Origin: JAPHSX01 sp041554195
Lineage (GTDB): Bacteria > Pseudomonadota > Gammaproteobacteria > Thiohalomonadales > Thiohalomonadaceae
DNA: 64,000 nt
Reading direction: 5' to 3'
NCBI GenBank assembly: GCA_041554195.1
Contig: JBFFMJ010000009.1
Coordinates: 71,684 to 135,683, forward strand
Every line of letters starts with the position of its first letter. Position 1 is the stretch's first letter. The notes beneath the pieces were generated by a model, which saw nothing but the letters and a program-made list of their open reading frames with translations, was not told where the DNA came from and ran no database searches. The translations under genes and the position numbers were made by a program. Below are positions 50,169 to 59,354 of the stretch, piece after piece.

Positions 50169-51138
50169 GAAGCTGCTGCGTATCGGGTTGGTGTTGTTAT
50201 TGCTTGGCGGCATCGTCCTGGCGATGAACTATCGTGAGCAGTTTGATGCGCAACGTCTGGCGCAATGGGTAGAGGGCTTCGGTGTGGCCGGGCCGCTGGT
50301 CTTTATGCTGATCTACGCGGCGGCGACGGTGCTGTTTCTGCCCGGTTCGGTATTGACCTTGGCGGGCGGGGCGATCTTCGGTCCGGTGTGGGGCACTCTC
50401 TATAACCTGACCGGTGCCACCGTTGGGGCGACCCTTGCCTTTCTTATCGCCCGCTATCTTGCCGCCGACTGGGCAGAGCAAAAAAGCGGTGGGCGCGTTA
50501 AGCAGTTAAAGGATGGTGTCGAGGCCGAGGGGTGGCGCTTTGTCGCCTTTGTACGACTGGTGCCGCTGTTCCCCTTTAATGTCCTGAACTATGCGTTGGG
50601 TCTGACCCGTATCAAACTCAGCCACTACATCATTACTTCCTATCTCGGCATGTTGCCTGGCGCTATCGCCTATACCTATTTGGGTTATGCGGGTCGCGAG
50701 GCGGTGGCCGGTGGCGAGGGGTTGATCCAGAAGATATTGATGGCAGTAGCGCTGCTGGCCGTGGTCTCTTTTCTGCCGCGCCTGATCGCTCGGCTGCGTC
50801 AGGGGCCGAAGATGGAGGTGGCGGAGTTAAAGGCGAAGGCCTCCGGGATGGTGATCCTCGATGTACGTAGTGAAAAGGAGTTCACTGGTGAGCAGGGGCA
50901 CATTCATCAGGCCCTTAATATCCCTGTCGAGCAGTTGGCCGAACGTGTGGCAGAGCTGGAGGAGTATCGTGAACGCCCCATCGCCATCGTCTGCCGCACT
51001 GATGTGCGCTCGGCCAGGGCGGCCACACTGCTGGCTAAGCAGGGCTTTGCCGAACTGCATGTGGTGCGTAATGGAATGACCGGCTGGAATGAGGCGGGTT
51101 ATGCGGTGGAAGGACAGGGTGACTCCGGAAAGGTGTAG
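50161..51138 (+). CDS. TVP38/TMEM64 membrane protein fused to rhodanese domain
   Basis: A 325-residue protein. N-terminal VTT (DedA-like) domain with about six spans: FLPGSVLTLAGGAIFGPVWGTLYNLTGATVGATLAFLIARYL, then VRLVPLFPFNVLNYALGLTRI. The C-terminal rhodanese (about 225-320) has catalytic Cys in VCRTDVRSARAA, about residue 278. Orientation would place the rhodanese in the cytoplasm. Start ATG 50161 overlaps the preceding gene. It pairs membrane transport with sulfur transfer. Confidence 0.9.
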   Translation: MNKKLLRIGLVLLLLGGIVLAMNYREQFDAQRLAQWVEGFGVAGPLVFMLIYAAATVLFLPGSVLTLAGGAIFGPVWGTLYNLTGATVGATLAFLIARYLAADWAEQKSGGRVKQLKDGVEAEGWRFVAFVRLVPLFPFNVLNYALGLTRIKLSHYIITSYLGMLPGAIAYTYLGYAGREAVAGGEGLIQKILMAVALLAVVSFLPRLIARLRQGPKMEVAELKAKASGMVILDVRSEKEFTGEQGHIHQALNIPVEQLAERVAELEEYRERPIAIVCRTDVRSARAATLLAKQGFAELHVVRNGMTGWNEAGYAVEGQGDSGKV

Positions 51139-51150
51139 CGCCAGGCGTGA

Positions 51151-51807
51151 TTATTTCAGCGGTCGGCGCAGGCGCAGAGTGAGGTAGGGAAGTAACAGCA
51201 CGGCGATAAGGAGTGTCACCATGCTGACCAGGTTAAGCAGTCGCTCACCCTCACCGCTTAGCAGTTCAAGGCCACTGTGTCCGATGTAGGCGTAGACGGT
51301 GAGGCGCGGCAACAGGCACAGCGCGTTGGCCGCCGCGAACTGCGTTAGTGGAATGCGGCTCAGTCCAAAGGCGTAGCAGGAGAGGTCATAGGGCACCACC
51401 GGTAGCAGCCGCACCATGGCGACAAAGCGCCACCCCTCGCGCTCCACCCCGTGTTTCAGCCGCTGCAGTGTGCCGCTCATATGACGCTCTACCTGCGCCG
51501 CTGCCAGGTGGCGGGCGGTGAGAAAGGCCAGGCTCGCCCCTAGCGTCGCCCCGATGACATTCAGTAGTGCCCCGAAGCCGACTCCAAACAGTGCGCCCCC
51601 GACCAGGCAAAGCAGAGTGCCGGGAAGAAACAGTAGTACCACCAGACAATAGAGTAAGAGGAAAAGCAGCGGGGCCAGCAGCGGGTGGGTGCTTAACCAC
51701 TGGCTAATGGCCTGCAACAGCGGCGGCGCATTGTGCCACTCCCCTGTGGATGCCAGCGCAAGCACTGGAACGAATAGTAGTGCCCCGTGAAGTAGACCTG
51801 AGCGCAT
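51151..51807 (-). CDS. TVP38/TMEM64 family membrane protein
   Basis: A 218-residue VTT-domain protein with no rhodanese. FLPGTLLCLVGGALFGVGFGALLNVIGATLGASLAFLTARHLA and VRLLPVVPYDLSCYAFGLSRI match the domain in the neighbour, so they are paralogues facing tail to tail with a 12-bp gap. A 23-codon frame (51807-51878) ends as TGATG at its start, suggesting possible leader coupling. Confidence 0.88.
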   Translation of the reverse strand: MRSGLLHGALLFVPVLALASTGEWHNAPPLLQAISQWLSTHPLLAPLLFLLLYCLVVLLFLPGTLLCLVGGALFGVGFGALLNVIGATLGASLAFLTARHLAAAQVERHMSGTLQRLKHGVEREGWRFVAMVRLLPVVPYDLSCYAFGLSRIPLTQFAAANALCLLPRLTVYAYIGHSGLELLSGEGERLLNLVSMVTLLIAVLLLPYLTLRLRRPLK

Positions 51808-52102
51808 CAGGGCTGAGAACTCCTGTCGAGCTTCTTACCGCCGGGAGAGATGGCAGCGCTGGAAAGTGAGTCATTCATAAGGGGCATCCTGCATTGATGG
51901 TTAACCTTGCTGCGCTATGTTGTGCCATCCGCTAATGGCGCATAATTGTTCATTATAGAATACGGATTGTGTACTGATCGCTGCAATCTCTTGATGAAAC
52001 CGTGCAGCAGGCCGAGCTGGCACGACATCAGGGTGAGGTGTTGCTGAAGATCAGAGAGTTCTTTCGGATGTAATAGCTAATGAAACTATTTTGGAGTAAT
52101 GA
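51808..52102. other. Intergenic region with possible gene remnant
   Basis: 295 bp without a full gene. The minus strand has a 23-codon frame (MNDSLSSAAISPGGKKLDRSSQP) coupled by TGATG to the TVP38 gene. The plus strand has an open stretch from 51978 to 52072 reading SLQSLDETVQQAELARHQGEV onward to a TAA, just before ribE; it could be the tail of a lost gene. Neither is convincing. Confidence 0.35.
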
Positions 52103-52714
52103 ATGTTTACCGGCATAGTACAGGGCACCGCCGAGGTGCTAGCGATAGATGAAAAAGAGAACTTCCGTACCCACACCGTGCGCCTGCCAGAAGCCATGCT
52201 TAGCGGACTAGAGCCAGGGGCATCGGTGGCACATAACGGTTGCTGCCTGACCGTAGTGAATATCGAGGGCGACAAGGTTAGCTTCGACCTGATGCAGGAG
52301 ACCCTCAAAGTCACCAACCTGGGTGAGTTAAGCGTCGGTGGAAAAGTAAACGTCGAGCGCGCCGCACGCTTTGGTGATGACATCGGTGGCCATGCGATGT
52401 CGGGCCATATCCTCTGCACCGCCGAGGTAAGTCGGGTGATCGCGTCACCCAACAATCATCAGGTCTGGTTCCGAATGCCGGAGCAGTGGTGCAAATACCT
52501 CTTCACCAAGGGCTATATCGGTATCGACGGTATCAGCCTGACCATCGGTGAGGTGGAGGGGAACGAATTTAACGTGAACCTGATCCCGGAGACCCTGCAG
52601 CGTACCAACATCGCTGGCCGCAAAATCGGCGACCGCATCAATATTGAAATTGACCCGCAGACCCAGGCGATTGTGGATACGGTGGAGCGGGTGATGGCGG
52701 AGCGACAGGCATAA
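52103..52714 (+). CDS. ribE: Riboflavin synthase, alpha subunit
   Basis: A 203-residue enzyme making riboflavin from two 6,7-dimethyl-8-ribityllumazines. Two lumazine-binding repeats: MFTGIVQGTAEVLAIDEKEN with GASVAHNGCCLTVV, and MSGHILCTAEVSRVI with GYIGIDGISLTIGEV. Isolated from other rib genes and next to the metal-uptake genes. GGAG lies 6 nt upstream. Confidence 0.95.
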   Translation: MFTGIVQGTAEVLAIDEKENFRTHTVRLPEAMLSGLEPGASVAHNGCCLTVVNIEGDKVSFDLMQETLKVTNLGELSVGGKVNVERAARFGDDIGGHAMSGHILCTAEVSRVIASPNNHQVWFRMPEQWCKYLFTKGYIGIDGISLTIGEVEGNEFNVNLIPETLQRTNIAGRKIGDRINIEIDPQTQAIVDTVERVMAERQA

Positions 52715-52716
52715 AA

Positions 52717-52754
52717 AAAGCAGGGTGCGGTTCGTTAGAACCCCACCCTGCTTT
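52717..52754 (-). terminator. Bidirectional terminator, ribE / copper receptor
   Basis: AAAGCAGGGTG pairs with CACCCTGCTTT, with an inner GGTTC-gtta-GAACC. On the minus strand seven T follow, so it ends the receptor transcript; on the plus strand only three T follow. Confidence 0.85.
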
Positions 52755-52787
52755 AGGTGATACTAGAGGTCTCTAATACGCCATCGG

Positions 52788-54830
52788 TTAAAAACGGAAG
52801 GTGCCCTGGACGTAAGCATACCTGCCCGGCTCATTCATCAGCATCACATCGCCGTTACCGTCGGCCAGCAGGGTGAGGTCCTGGTAGGTGTTGGTGACGG
52901 CATAGGTGGCATTCAATGCGTTATCCATACCGGCGGTCAGCTCGAAGTTTTTGTTGAGGCTGTGAGTGGCCTTAAGGTTGACGATGGAGTAACTGTCGAT
53001 AGCCTGCTCACCATTGTCGCTGTCATAGCGGCTCCACTCACCGGCGTGAACCAGTTCAACACTCGCTGTGCTGCCAGCGGCATAGTCGTAATTCAGTGCC
53101 AGGTTGAGCTTGTAGGGTGGGATCTCCGCCATGTCGGTATCGCTCTGGCCGCTTAGTGCCTGATCCTTTTTCCCCACCTGCATGGCATAGCCGTAATCCA
53201 TATAGACACTATCGTTAATGAAGTAGTCACCGCTCAGGCTGAGGCCGTAGATGGTGGCATCCACATTCTCGAACTTGTTGGCCATGTTACTGCTGTTGAA
53301 GTAGATGAAGTCGGTCAGCTTGCTGTAGAAGATCTTCGCCTTAACCGAGGCGTTTTCATACTTCTTCTCTATGCCAAGGTCGATCTCGGTGTTGGTGGTC
53401 TGCTCCAGGTCGGGGGTGCCGATCACCGGCTGCGGTGCCATGGCGTTGCCGGGAACCATGGCTGCCAGGAAGTAGAGCTCTCGTGCATCGGGTACACGGC
53501 TGGCACGACCGATACCACCGAACAGGCGGGTACTGGCATTGAGCTGGTAGTTGGCGAAGATGTTGGCGCTAACACCGCTGTAATCGTTATCGGGCTGTCC
53601 CATGGTGCCTGCGGTTTCGATATGGGTGTCGTCGTAGCGAACACCGGCCTTGATGGTGGTGGCGCTGTAACGCTTTTCCAGCACGGCAAACAGGGCGCGG
53701 TTGGTGGTGTCGACATCGTCGATACTGACACGCCCCGTGATCGCGGCGGCCATCATCGGGTTCATCGCACTCTTTTTCTCATAGCTGCCGTCCCAGTTAC
53801 GTGTGCTGCTATCGATACCGACGGCAAGCTGTGCGCTGTCGCTAAGGTCAAAGGTGTTTTTTACTTTCAGCCCACGGGCCTGGGTAGTGAGGGCACTGAT
53901 CATCTCTTCGGCAGAATCTACACCGGCAGAGATGCGATAGTAGGTCGACATCGGATGGTCGACACGTGAATCATAGAACTGGATATCCAGCTGCTTTGAG
54001 AGTTCACCCAGGTTGGCGATGGTGTAGTCGATATTGACGATGTCGGAGTTGTCGTAGAGCGCATCCATCTTGCTTGAGGGGTAGAGGATGTCGTCGCTGC
54101 GGTTAGCGGTGTAGCTCAGCTTCAGCTGCTGGTCTTGCGCCACATCAATAAAGGCCTTACCCATGAAGGTGCGTTTGGTGTAGGCGTCCTGGTCTTTATA
54201 TACGTCCTGATATTGCACGGCAGCGGCGGGGCCGGTCAGACCGAGGTTTTCAATCTGCTCGTAGAAGGTATTGCCGTCACCATCTTCGTACTGCCCGCTC
54301 TTCTCGGTGGAGACGCTGGCCAGCATGCGCACGCTGTCGCTGCCGCCACTAACGCTGGCGGCGGCCTTCTGGTATCCCCAGCTGCCGACATTCAGGCTGA
54401 GCTCGCCCTGCATCTGCTGTGCGGGTGCTCGGGTGGTGACCTTGACCGCGCCGCTGAGGGTGCCGTAGTTCTCCACGTCGTAGGGGCCTTCGATCACCTC
54501 AATCCCTTCGATGTTGTTGGCAAGGATGTGCGAGGTGGGCGGGTCCATGCGGTTGGGGCAGGCACCGTAGACCTTGGCGTTATCAATGGTGATGCTGATG
54601 TTGTCCTTCTTCTGGCCGCGCAGGATCACGTCGTTGGCGATACCGCTACGGCGTACCAGTGAGACACCGGGGAGTTTCTTGCTCAGGGCATCGGCCACAT
54701 CGGCAGACTTCACCTCTTCACCACTGACATCGCTCAGGCGGGTGCTCTCGACGCTGATACTGAGTTGCTCATCAGCGGCCTGTAGCTCGGCAGCACAGAG
54801 TGCCAGTAGACAGAAAGTAATCTTCTTCAT
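52788..54830 (-). CDS. TonB-dependent receptor with OprC/NosA copper motif
   Basis: A 680-residue outer-membrane receptor: signal peptide KITFCLLALCAAELQAA, plug domain (about 38-135), then a 22-strand barrel ending in RYAYVQGTFRF with terminal Phe. The plug holds C91-PNR-M95 before DPPTSH, and the barrel holds H292-P-M294. CxxxM with HxM is the copper site of OprC from Pseudomonas aeruginosa. The motif and DPPT context make a copper receptor the best reading. I use ATG 54830 (GAGAGATAAC upstream), since the 33 earlier in-frame residues lack a signal. Divergent from the second receptor. Confidence 0.9.
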   Translation of the reverse strand: MKKITFCLLALCAAELQAADEQLSISVESTRLSDVSGEEVKSADVADALSKKLPGVSLVRRSGIANDVILRGQKKDNISITIDNAKVYGACPNRMDPPTSHILANNIEGIEVIEGPYDVENYGTLSGAVKVTTRAPAQQMQGELSLNVGSWGYQKAAASVSGGSDSVRMLASVSTEKSGQYEDGDGNTFYEQIENLGLTGPAAAVQYQDVYKDQDAYTKRTFMGKAFIDVAQDQQLKLSYTANRSDDILYPSSKMDALYDNSDIVNIDYTIANLGELSKQLDIQFYDSRVDHPMSTYYRISAGVDSAEEMISALTTQARGLKVKNTFDLSDSAQLAVGIDSSTRNWDGSYEKKSAMNPMMAAAITGRVSIDDVDTTNRALFAVLEKRYSATTIKAGVRYDDTHIETAGTMGQPDNDYSGVSANIFANYQLNASTRLFGGIGRASRVPDARELYFLAAMVPGNAMAPQPVIGTPDLEQTTNTEIDLGIEKKYENASVKAKIFYSKLTDFIYFNSSNMANKFENVDATIYGLSLSGDYFINDSVYMDYGYAMQVGKKDQALSGQSDTDMAEIPPYKLNLALNYDYAAGSTASVELVHAGEWSRYDSDNGEQAIDSYSIVNLKATHSLNKNFELTAGMDNALNATYAVTNTYQDLTLLADGNGDVMLMNEPGRYAYVQGTFRF

Positions 54831-55143
54831 GTTATCTCTCATTTGTGTCGTTATTGGGGGGATCACCGATCCAGAAACAGAGAGAGCTATCGCAACGAAT
54901 GGGCCAAACAGATAACTCATTGATTTCATAGGTTTGGAGTCTCACGAAGGATCCTGAGGTGAGGCGCAACTGTGTCATTTCACACACTACAGTGGGGGAT
55001 ATAACGTTATCCGGGCGCCGCGTGGATGATGCACATCAATAAATTCAATCACTTATGTTTGGCATGGGAGTTGCGAATGATATAGATGGTAATGATTCGG
55101 CCACGGAGGGCTATTGATTAATATTTGTCTAACGAGGTTGCCC
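54831..55143. other. Divergent regulatory spacer between the two TonB receptors
   Basis: 313 bp without a supported gene. It holds a sigma-54 promoter facing right, the nested dyad ACTGTGT/ACACACTACAGT at 54969-54993, and a 10-bp palindrome ATAACGTTAT at 55001-55010. The dyads sit 50-90 nt upstream of the sigma-54 site, a usual place for activator or accessory protein sites. Confidence 0.55.
55060..55074 (+). promoter_or_regulatory. Sigma-54 promoter of the receptor-ExbBD-TonB operon
   Basis: TGGCATG-GGAG-TTGC matches the -24/-12 consensus TGGCAYR-N4-TTGC at every fixed base with exact spacing. It lies 70 nt upstream of the receptor ATG, predicting a transcript start near 55086. It implies an enhancer-binding activator, not found in this window. 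Confidence 0.7.
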
Positions 55144-57366
55144 ATGTCTGCTGTGTTCCCCCCAAGAATGAAAATAATTTCCTCGGCCGTTGCGATGGCC
55201 CTTATCTCCTCTCTCTCTTCGGTTGCCGTGCAGGCAGAGTCGCTGGGCGTTATCCAGGTAGAGTCTTCGACCATCGGTGATCGCTTTGCGGATAAACGTC
55301 ATGAGCCCTCTGCGGTTGCCTCAATTAGCGGCGAGCAGGTCGATCGCGCTCACACTGACAATATTCAGCAAATGCTGCAGTCTATTCCCGGCATTACCAC
55401 CGAGGTGCAGAGTGGTGACTCGCTGAAGATCCACATTCGTGGCGTTGAGAATCAGGTCTACATGGGAGAGAAGCCTGGGGTCGCCGTGGTGATTGATGGT
55501 GTTCCCGTCTTTGAGCGTGGCGGACGGGTCAATATCGACCTTGATAACATTGAGTCGATTCGCGTGGTTAAAGGCGGAGCCTCTTACCTGTTTGGCGATG
55601 ACGCTCTATCCGGTGCAGTAATCATTACCACCAAAAAGGGGGCGGGCTACGCCGGCTATAAGGTTGCTGCCGAGGTCGGTAGCTTTGGCCATAAAAAGGG
55701 GCTGGCCCGTGCCGGCTTTGCCAGTGAGACTGCCAGTGGCCATGTTCAGGTGTCACGACGTGAGACCGATGGTTATTATGATGACGGCGACTCCAAGGCC
55801 GATTATGTGAACGGTAAGTTGCAGTATTACGTAAACGATAGCAGTGATGTCCAGTTTGGATTTGAGGTGGCAGACCGATACAAAAATAGTCACGGTGCAG
55901 TAAAGGGCGTAAGCGCTGCTGAAACGGATCCGACGAGTGAGGATCCAATCTACGATGACTATTCCAACCACTATCAGGTGAAGCTACAGAAGCTCTTCCT
56001 CACTTATAATCAGGATCTGGATTCCGGCTCTAATCTCACGCTTAATACCTACCAGTTTAGTGATAACACCCAGCACGTCTCCAGCCCGATCATTACCATT
56101 GATGACGGCTATGTCTATGACAACGACTACACTCAGGTGCAGCGCGGCATCAAGGCCGAGTATCGTGCCGGGAGCGAGTCGTTTGCCTGGATGGTGGCGA
56201 CGGACTTGCGTAATAACAGTTATGACAGCGATTCGACCTTCATCGACTGTACCGGTCTGGGGCCCTGGGCCGGCTGTGTGGTGGGGGAACCCTCGGCGGA
56301 CAACGAAACCGATGAGCAGGTCGTTGCCTTTTATGGTGAGGCCAAGTATCGCCTGACCGATAAATGGTTGATGACACTCAATGGTCGTACTGACCGTATT
56401 AACCTGGATTACACGGATAACCAGGACAGTACCGATAATGGCGATGAGCAGTTCAATATTTTCTCTTCCCGCCTGGGTGCTAATTATGCCGCTAGTGAGC
56501 AGCTGGACTACTACACCAGTCTCTCTACCGGTTTTCGTGCCCCCTCGGTAACCCAGCTGTTTGTTGGCAGCAACAGCCCAACCCACAAAACCGCGGCCAA
56601 CCCGGATCTGGTACCGGAAACGACACTTAATATTGAAGTGGGGATGCGTCGTAAGGCGGATATGTTAGGCATACCAGTAGAGATGGACATGGCCCTGTTC
56701 CAGCTCGAGCGTAAGGACCATATTCAGGCCAGCGCCGGTCAGTACACTACCTCGGCAGACAGCCAGTACGACAATATTGGTGATATGCGCAGTCGTGGTC
56801 TGGAGTTGTCACTGCTGGGGCAGCCGAGCAATAGCTGGAACTGGGACCTGGCCTACACCTATCTGGCTAGCAGCTATACCAGCTACGATGAGTTCAACCT
56901 GCAGACAGCACCGATTGCCGGGGTCTGTCCTCCGGGAGCCACCCCGGTAACCGGTGGTTTTCCACCGAGCGTCACTAACTGTCTGACCCCTTATGACAAC
57001 GCGGGCAATGAGCTGCCACGTACCCCCAACCACCATATTAACCTGGCCGTTAACATGATGCCGACATCGGGCCTGACTGTCACCGCCGAGATGGATGCGA
57101 TTAGCGATTACTATGCCGATGAGATTAATCAGATCAAGATCGACGGTCATCAGGTATTCAACTTGCTGGTCAATTATGATCGCAAAATGGCTGGTGCCAA
57201 CTGGAACTTCTTTGCCCGTGTCGACAACCTCTTTGATAAGACCTACTACAACACCGCACGCGGTACCGGTGATGGTAATGATGACGGTGTTTACGATGAA
57301 GAAGACCTCTCTCTGGTGGTGAATCAGGGGCGCTCCTTTACTGCTGGCGTGTCGGCGCATTTCTAA
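55144..57366 (+). CDS. TonB-dependent outer-membrane receptor
   Basis: A 740-residue receptor. Signal peptide MKIISSAVAMALISSLSSVAVQA, TonB-box-like GVIQVESST, plug (VDRAHTDNIQQMLQSIPGI to VIITTKKGAG) and a barrel ending VNQGRSFTAGVSAHF with a terminal Phe. The outer loops have two Cys pairs (DCTGLGPWAGC; VCPPG...TNC). It lacks the CxxxM...HxM motif of its neighbour, so the ligand may differ (a metallophore or other metal form). ATG 55144 has CGAGG 6 nt upstream. First gene of the sigma-54 operon; 51 bp to the next gene. Confidence 0.92.
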   Translation: MSAVFPPRMKIISSAVAMALISSLSSVAVQAESLGVIQVESSTIGDRFADKRHEPSAVASISGEQVDRAHTDNIQQMLQSIPGITTEVQSGDSLKIHIRGVENQVYMGEKPGVAVVIDGVPVFERGGRVNIDLDNIESIRVVKGGASYLFGDDALSGAVIITTKKGAGYAGYKVAAEVGSFGHKKGLARAGFASETASGHVQVSRRETDGYYDDGDSKADYVNGKLQYYVNDSSDVQFGFEVADRYKNSHGAVKGVSAAETDPTSEDPIYDDYSNHYQVKLQKLFLTYNQDLDSGSNLTLNTYQFSDNTQHVSSPIITIDDGYVYDNDYTQVQRGIKAEYRAGSESFAWMVATDLRNNSYDSDSTFIDCTGLGPWAGCVVGEPSADNETDEQVVAFYGEAKYRLTDKWLMTLNGRTDRINLDYTDNQDSTDNGDEQFNIFSSRLGANYAASEQLDYYTSLSTGFRAPSVTQLFVGSNSPTHKTAANPDLVPETTLNIEVGMRRKADMLGIPVEMDMALFQLERKDHIQASAGQYTTSADSQYDNIGDMRSRGLELSLLGQPSNSWNWDLAYTYLASSYTSYDEFNLQTAPIAGVCPPGATPVTGGFPPSVTNCLTPYDNAGNELPRTPNHHINLAVNMMPTSGLTVTAEMDAISDYYADEINQIKIDGHQVFNLLVNYDRKMAGANWNFFARVDNLFDKTYYNTARGTGDGNDDGVYDEEDLSLVVNQGRSFTAGVSAHF

Positions 57367-57417
57367 GAATAAAACCAATGAGGCAGGGCCAGGGATGGCC
57401 TCACTTTAGGAGGACTG

Positions 57418-58308
57418 ATGCATAAATCTCTCTTTTTATCTTTATCGGCAGTGGGCGTGCTTTTGGCTAGCGGAACCTCTCATGCCGAATTACGCTGGAG
57501 CCCCAAGGCTTCATCAATGAATCACGGTGGGATGCATGTGCAGCTGCAATTGCAGGGTACCGGTCAGGTTCAATTACAGACTGGGGGACATGGCGGACAT
57601 AATCAGCGACGCGGGAAGACGATTTTCCTGCAGGACAATGCCGGGGCCAAGCTGTGGATGATTACCCCGACACTGGAGACCCGCACGCTTGAGCTGGATG
57701 ATGAGCAGGGCAAGCTGAAGATTCCTTCAACCGGTTTGGTGAGTTACCACGCCCTGGTTGCCACTCGGCAGGAGGGCGGTCTTCATGAATCCTCACTGCG
57801 TTATGTCTATCTTCGCGGTAAGCCGACCGGACGTAGTCCCGCCGAGATGATGGCGAATAACAAATTGCCGCTGGAGATCGTGCCTGACCCGATGGCGCGT
57901 GAGCACGGGCGTTTTCATAGCCAGAACGAGCAGGAGTTTATTGTTCGCTTTAAGGGTGAACCGGTTAGCGATGTCTGGGTTGGATTGATCTCCAGCAATG
58001 GCACTGAGCTGGAGGCGACCACTGATGCAGAAGGGCGGGTTAGCTTTACTCTTCCTGATGACTTTAAAAACGTGCGAACAGGCCGTAGCAACAATAAGCC
58101 TGCCGATTTTATGCTGCGTACCGGTTATGTTGATGAGGGGGTGCTTTATCGCACCAACTTTTCCGCGCCCTACTCGGTTAATCCCTCTCACTGGAAATCC
58201 GATAGCGTCGGGCTCTTTATGCTGGTCTTTGGATTCGTTAGTGGGATAGTAGTTATGCGTCGGACAAAACCGGCGACGAAAGATAAGAAAAAAGGGGGGG
58301 CAGCTTGA
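57418..58308 (+). CDS. His/Met-rich periplasmic protein with C-terminal membrane anchor (DUF4198-like)
   Basis: A 296-residue protein: signal peptide to HAELRW, His/Met/Gln-rich part (about 33-62: MNHGGMHVQLQLQ, TGGHGGHNQRRG), a middle domain, then a transthyretin-like fold (FIVRFKGEPVSDVWVGLISSNGTELEATTDAEGRVSFTLP) as in DUF4198 metal-uptake proteins. One C-terminal membrane helix (SVGLFMLVFGFVSGIVVM) and a basic tail. Likely binds metal in the periplasm and delivers it. TTTAGGAGGA precedes the ATG; stop overlaps the next ATG. Confidence 0.75.
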   Translation: MHKSLFLSLSAVGVLLASGTSHAELRWSPKASSMNHGGMHVQLQLQGTGQVQLQTGGHGGHNQRRGKTIFLQDNAGAKLWMITPTLETRTLELDDEQGKLKIPSTGLVSYHALVATRQEGGLHESSLRYVYLRGKPTGRSPAEMMANNKLPLEIVPDPMAREHGRFHSQNEQEFIVRFKGEPVSDVWVGLISSNGTELEATTDAEGRVSFTLPDDFKNVRTGRSNNKPADFMLRTGYVDEGVLYRTNFSAPYSVNPSHWKSDSVGLFMLVFGFVSGIVVMRRTKPATKDKKKGGAA

Positions 58309-59354
58309 TGAACCTTTCAGTGGTAAGAAAATTTGTTCAGGCGATTGCCTTTGTTGTCCTGGTCTATGGCGTGCCTCTGGGTATCGGTGGCTACTATCTG
58401 GCCGACAACCTGACCAATGCACTCCCATCATTGGCCTGTGCCTATGATATGGATACTGCCGATCACTGTTCTCTCATTTCGCTGCAGCACCAGATGGACC
58501 ATCGTGTGGCCCCCGTTCTGTCATCCGGGGGATCGCTTGTTGAGGCTCTTCTCCCCACACTGATTACGCTGGGAACGTTTCTTATCGTCTTTGTCTTCTT
58601 GAACAAGGCCTTTTGTGGCTGGATCTGCCCGCTGGGAACCTTCCAGGAGATGATGACGATTATTGGCCAGAAGCTGGGTCTGCAACAGCGAGATTCACTG
58701 GAGAAGAGCAGCAATAAAAAGATCCGCCCGATAAAGTGGTTAATGCTCGCCTTTCTGGTCTTCTTCTTCCCGCTGCTGGCGGGCTTTGGTGTGGTCGGTC
58801 ATGAGCTGGGTTCACCGTTCTGCAGTATCTGCCCCAGCCGAATTCTGACCACCCTGGCCACCGGTGATACCAGCGAGATGGTGGTGGATACGACCAGTGA
58901 TGGTTATATGATCCTCTCTATCATCGCCACCTTCGGTTTTGGACTGATGATGGCCATTGGCCTGACGGTACGCCAGCCCTTCTGTCGCATCTGCCCGATG
59001 CTGGCACTGCACGCGGTATTCAAAAAGCTCGGTCTGGTACGTCTGGTAAAAGAGGGGGCCACCACACGCTGTGCGAAGTGCAACCTCTGCACCCAGGCGT
59101 GTCCGATGGATATCGAGGAGATCGCCACCGAGCTGGAGAAGAAAGACGTACTCAGTCCCGACTGTACCCTCTGCGGTCGTTGTGTCGAGTTCTGCCCGGA
59201 CAAGGGGGTACTGACAATGAAGTATGCGGTGCTGCCGATCCTCTCGGCCGACCCGGCCTATTTCAAGAAGCGTAAAAAGGCACAAAGCGTATGGGAGAAA
59301 AGCACTCTCCTGTCGTGGTGGCGCAATCGCAAGCCGGGGGCAGGTGAGGGCTGA
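58308..59354 (+). CDS. Membrane Fe-S protein of the NapH/CcoG/NosR type
   Basis: A 348-residue polytopic protein with about five spans. Between spans are CGWICPLG, CSICPSR and CRICPM motifs, and at the C-terminus two ferredoxin 4Fe-4S sites (CAKCNLCTQACP and CTLCGRCVEFCP) on the cytoplasmic side. This layout carries electrons from the quinol pool or cytoplasm towards the periplasm in NapH, NosR and MauN families. Its place between metal-binding and thiol-redox genes suggests metal reduction. Start ATG 58308 overlaps the previous stop (TGATG). Confidence 0.88.
   Translation: MNLSVVRKFVQAIAFVVLVYGVPLGIGGYYLADNLTNALPSLACAYDMDTADHCSLISLQHQMDHRVAPVLSSGGSLVEALLPTLITLGTFLIVFVFLNKAFCGWICPLGTFQEMMTIIGQKLGLQQRDSLEKSSNKKIRPIKWLMLAFLVFFFPLLAGFGVVGHELGSPFCSICPSRILTTLATGDTSEMVVDTTSDGYMILSIIATFGFGLMMAIGLTVRQPFCRICPMLALHAVFKKLGLVRLVKEGATTRCAKCNLCTQACPMDIEEIATELEKKDVLSPDCTLCGRCVEFCPDKGVLTMKYAVLPILSADPAYFKKRKKAQSVWEKSTLLSWWRNRKPGAGEG

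Noticed and set aside
51807..51878. 23-codon frame coupled to the TVP38 gene by TGATG
   Set aside because: No ribosome site of its own and no sequence sign of a leader peptide; kept only as a remark.
51978..52073. Open stretch before ribE as a truncated gene tail
   Set aside because: No start, no recognisable family, too short to separate from chance.
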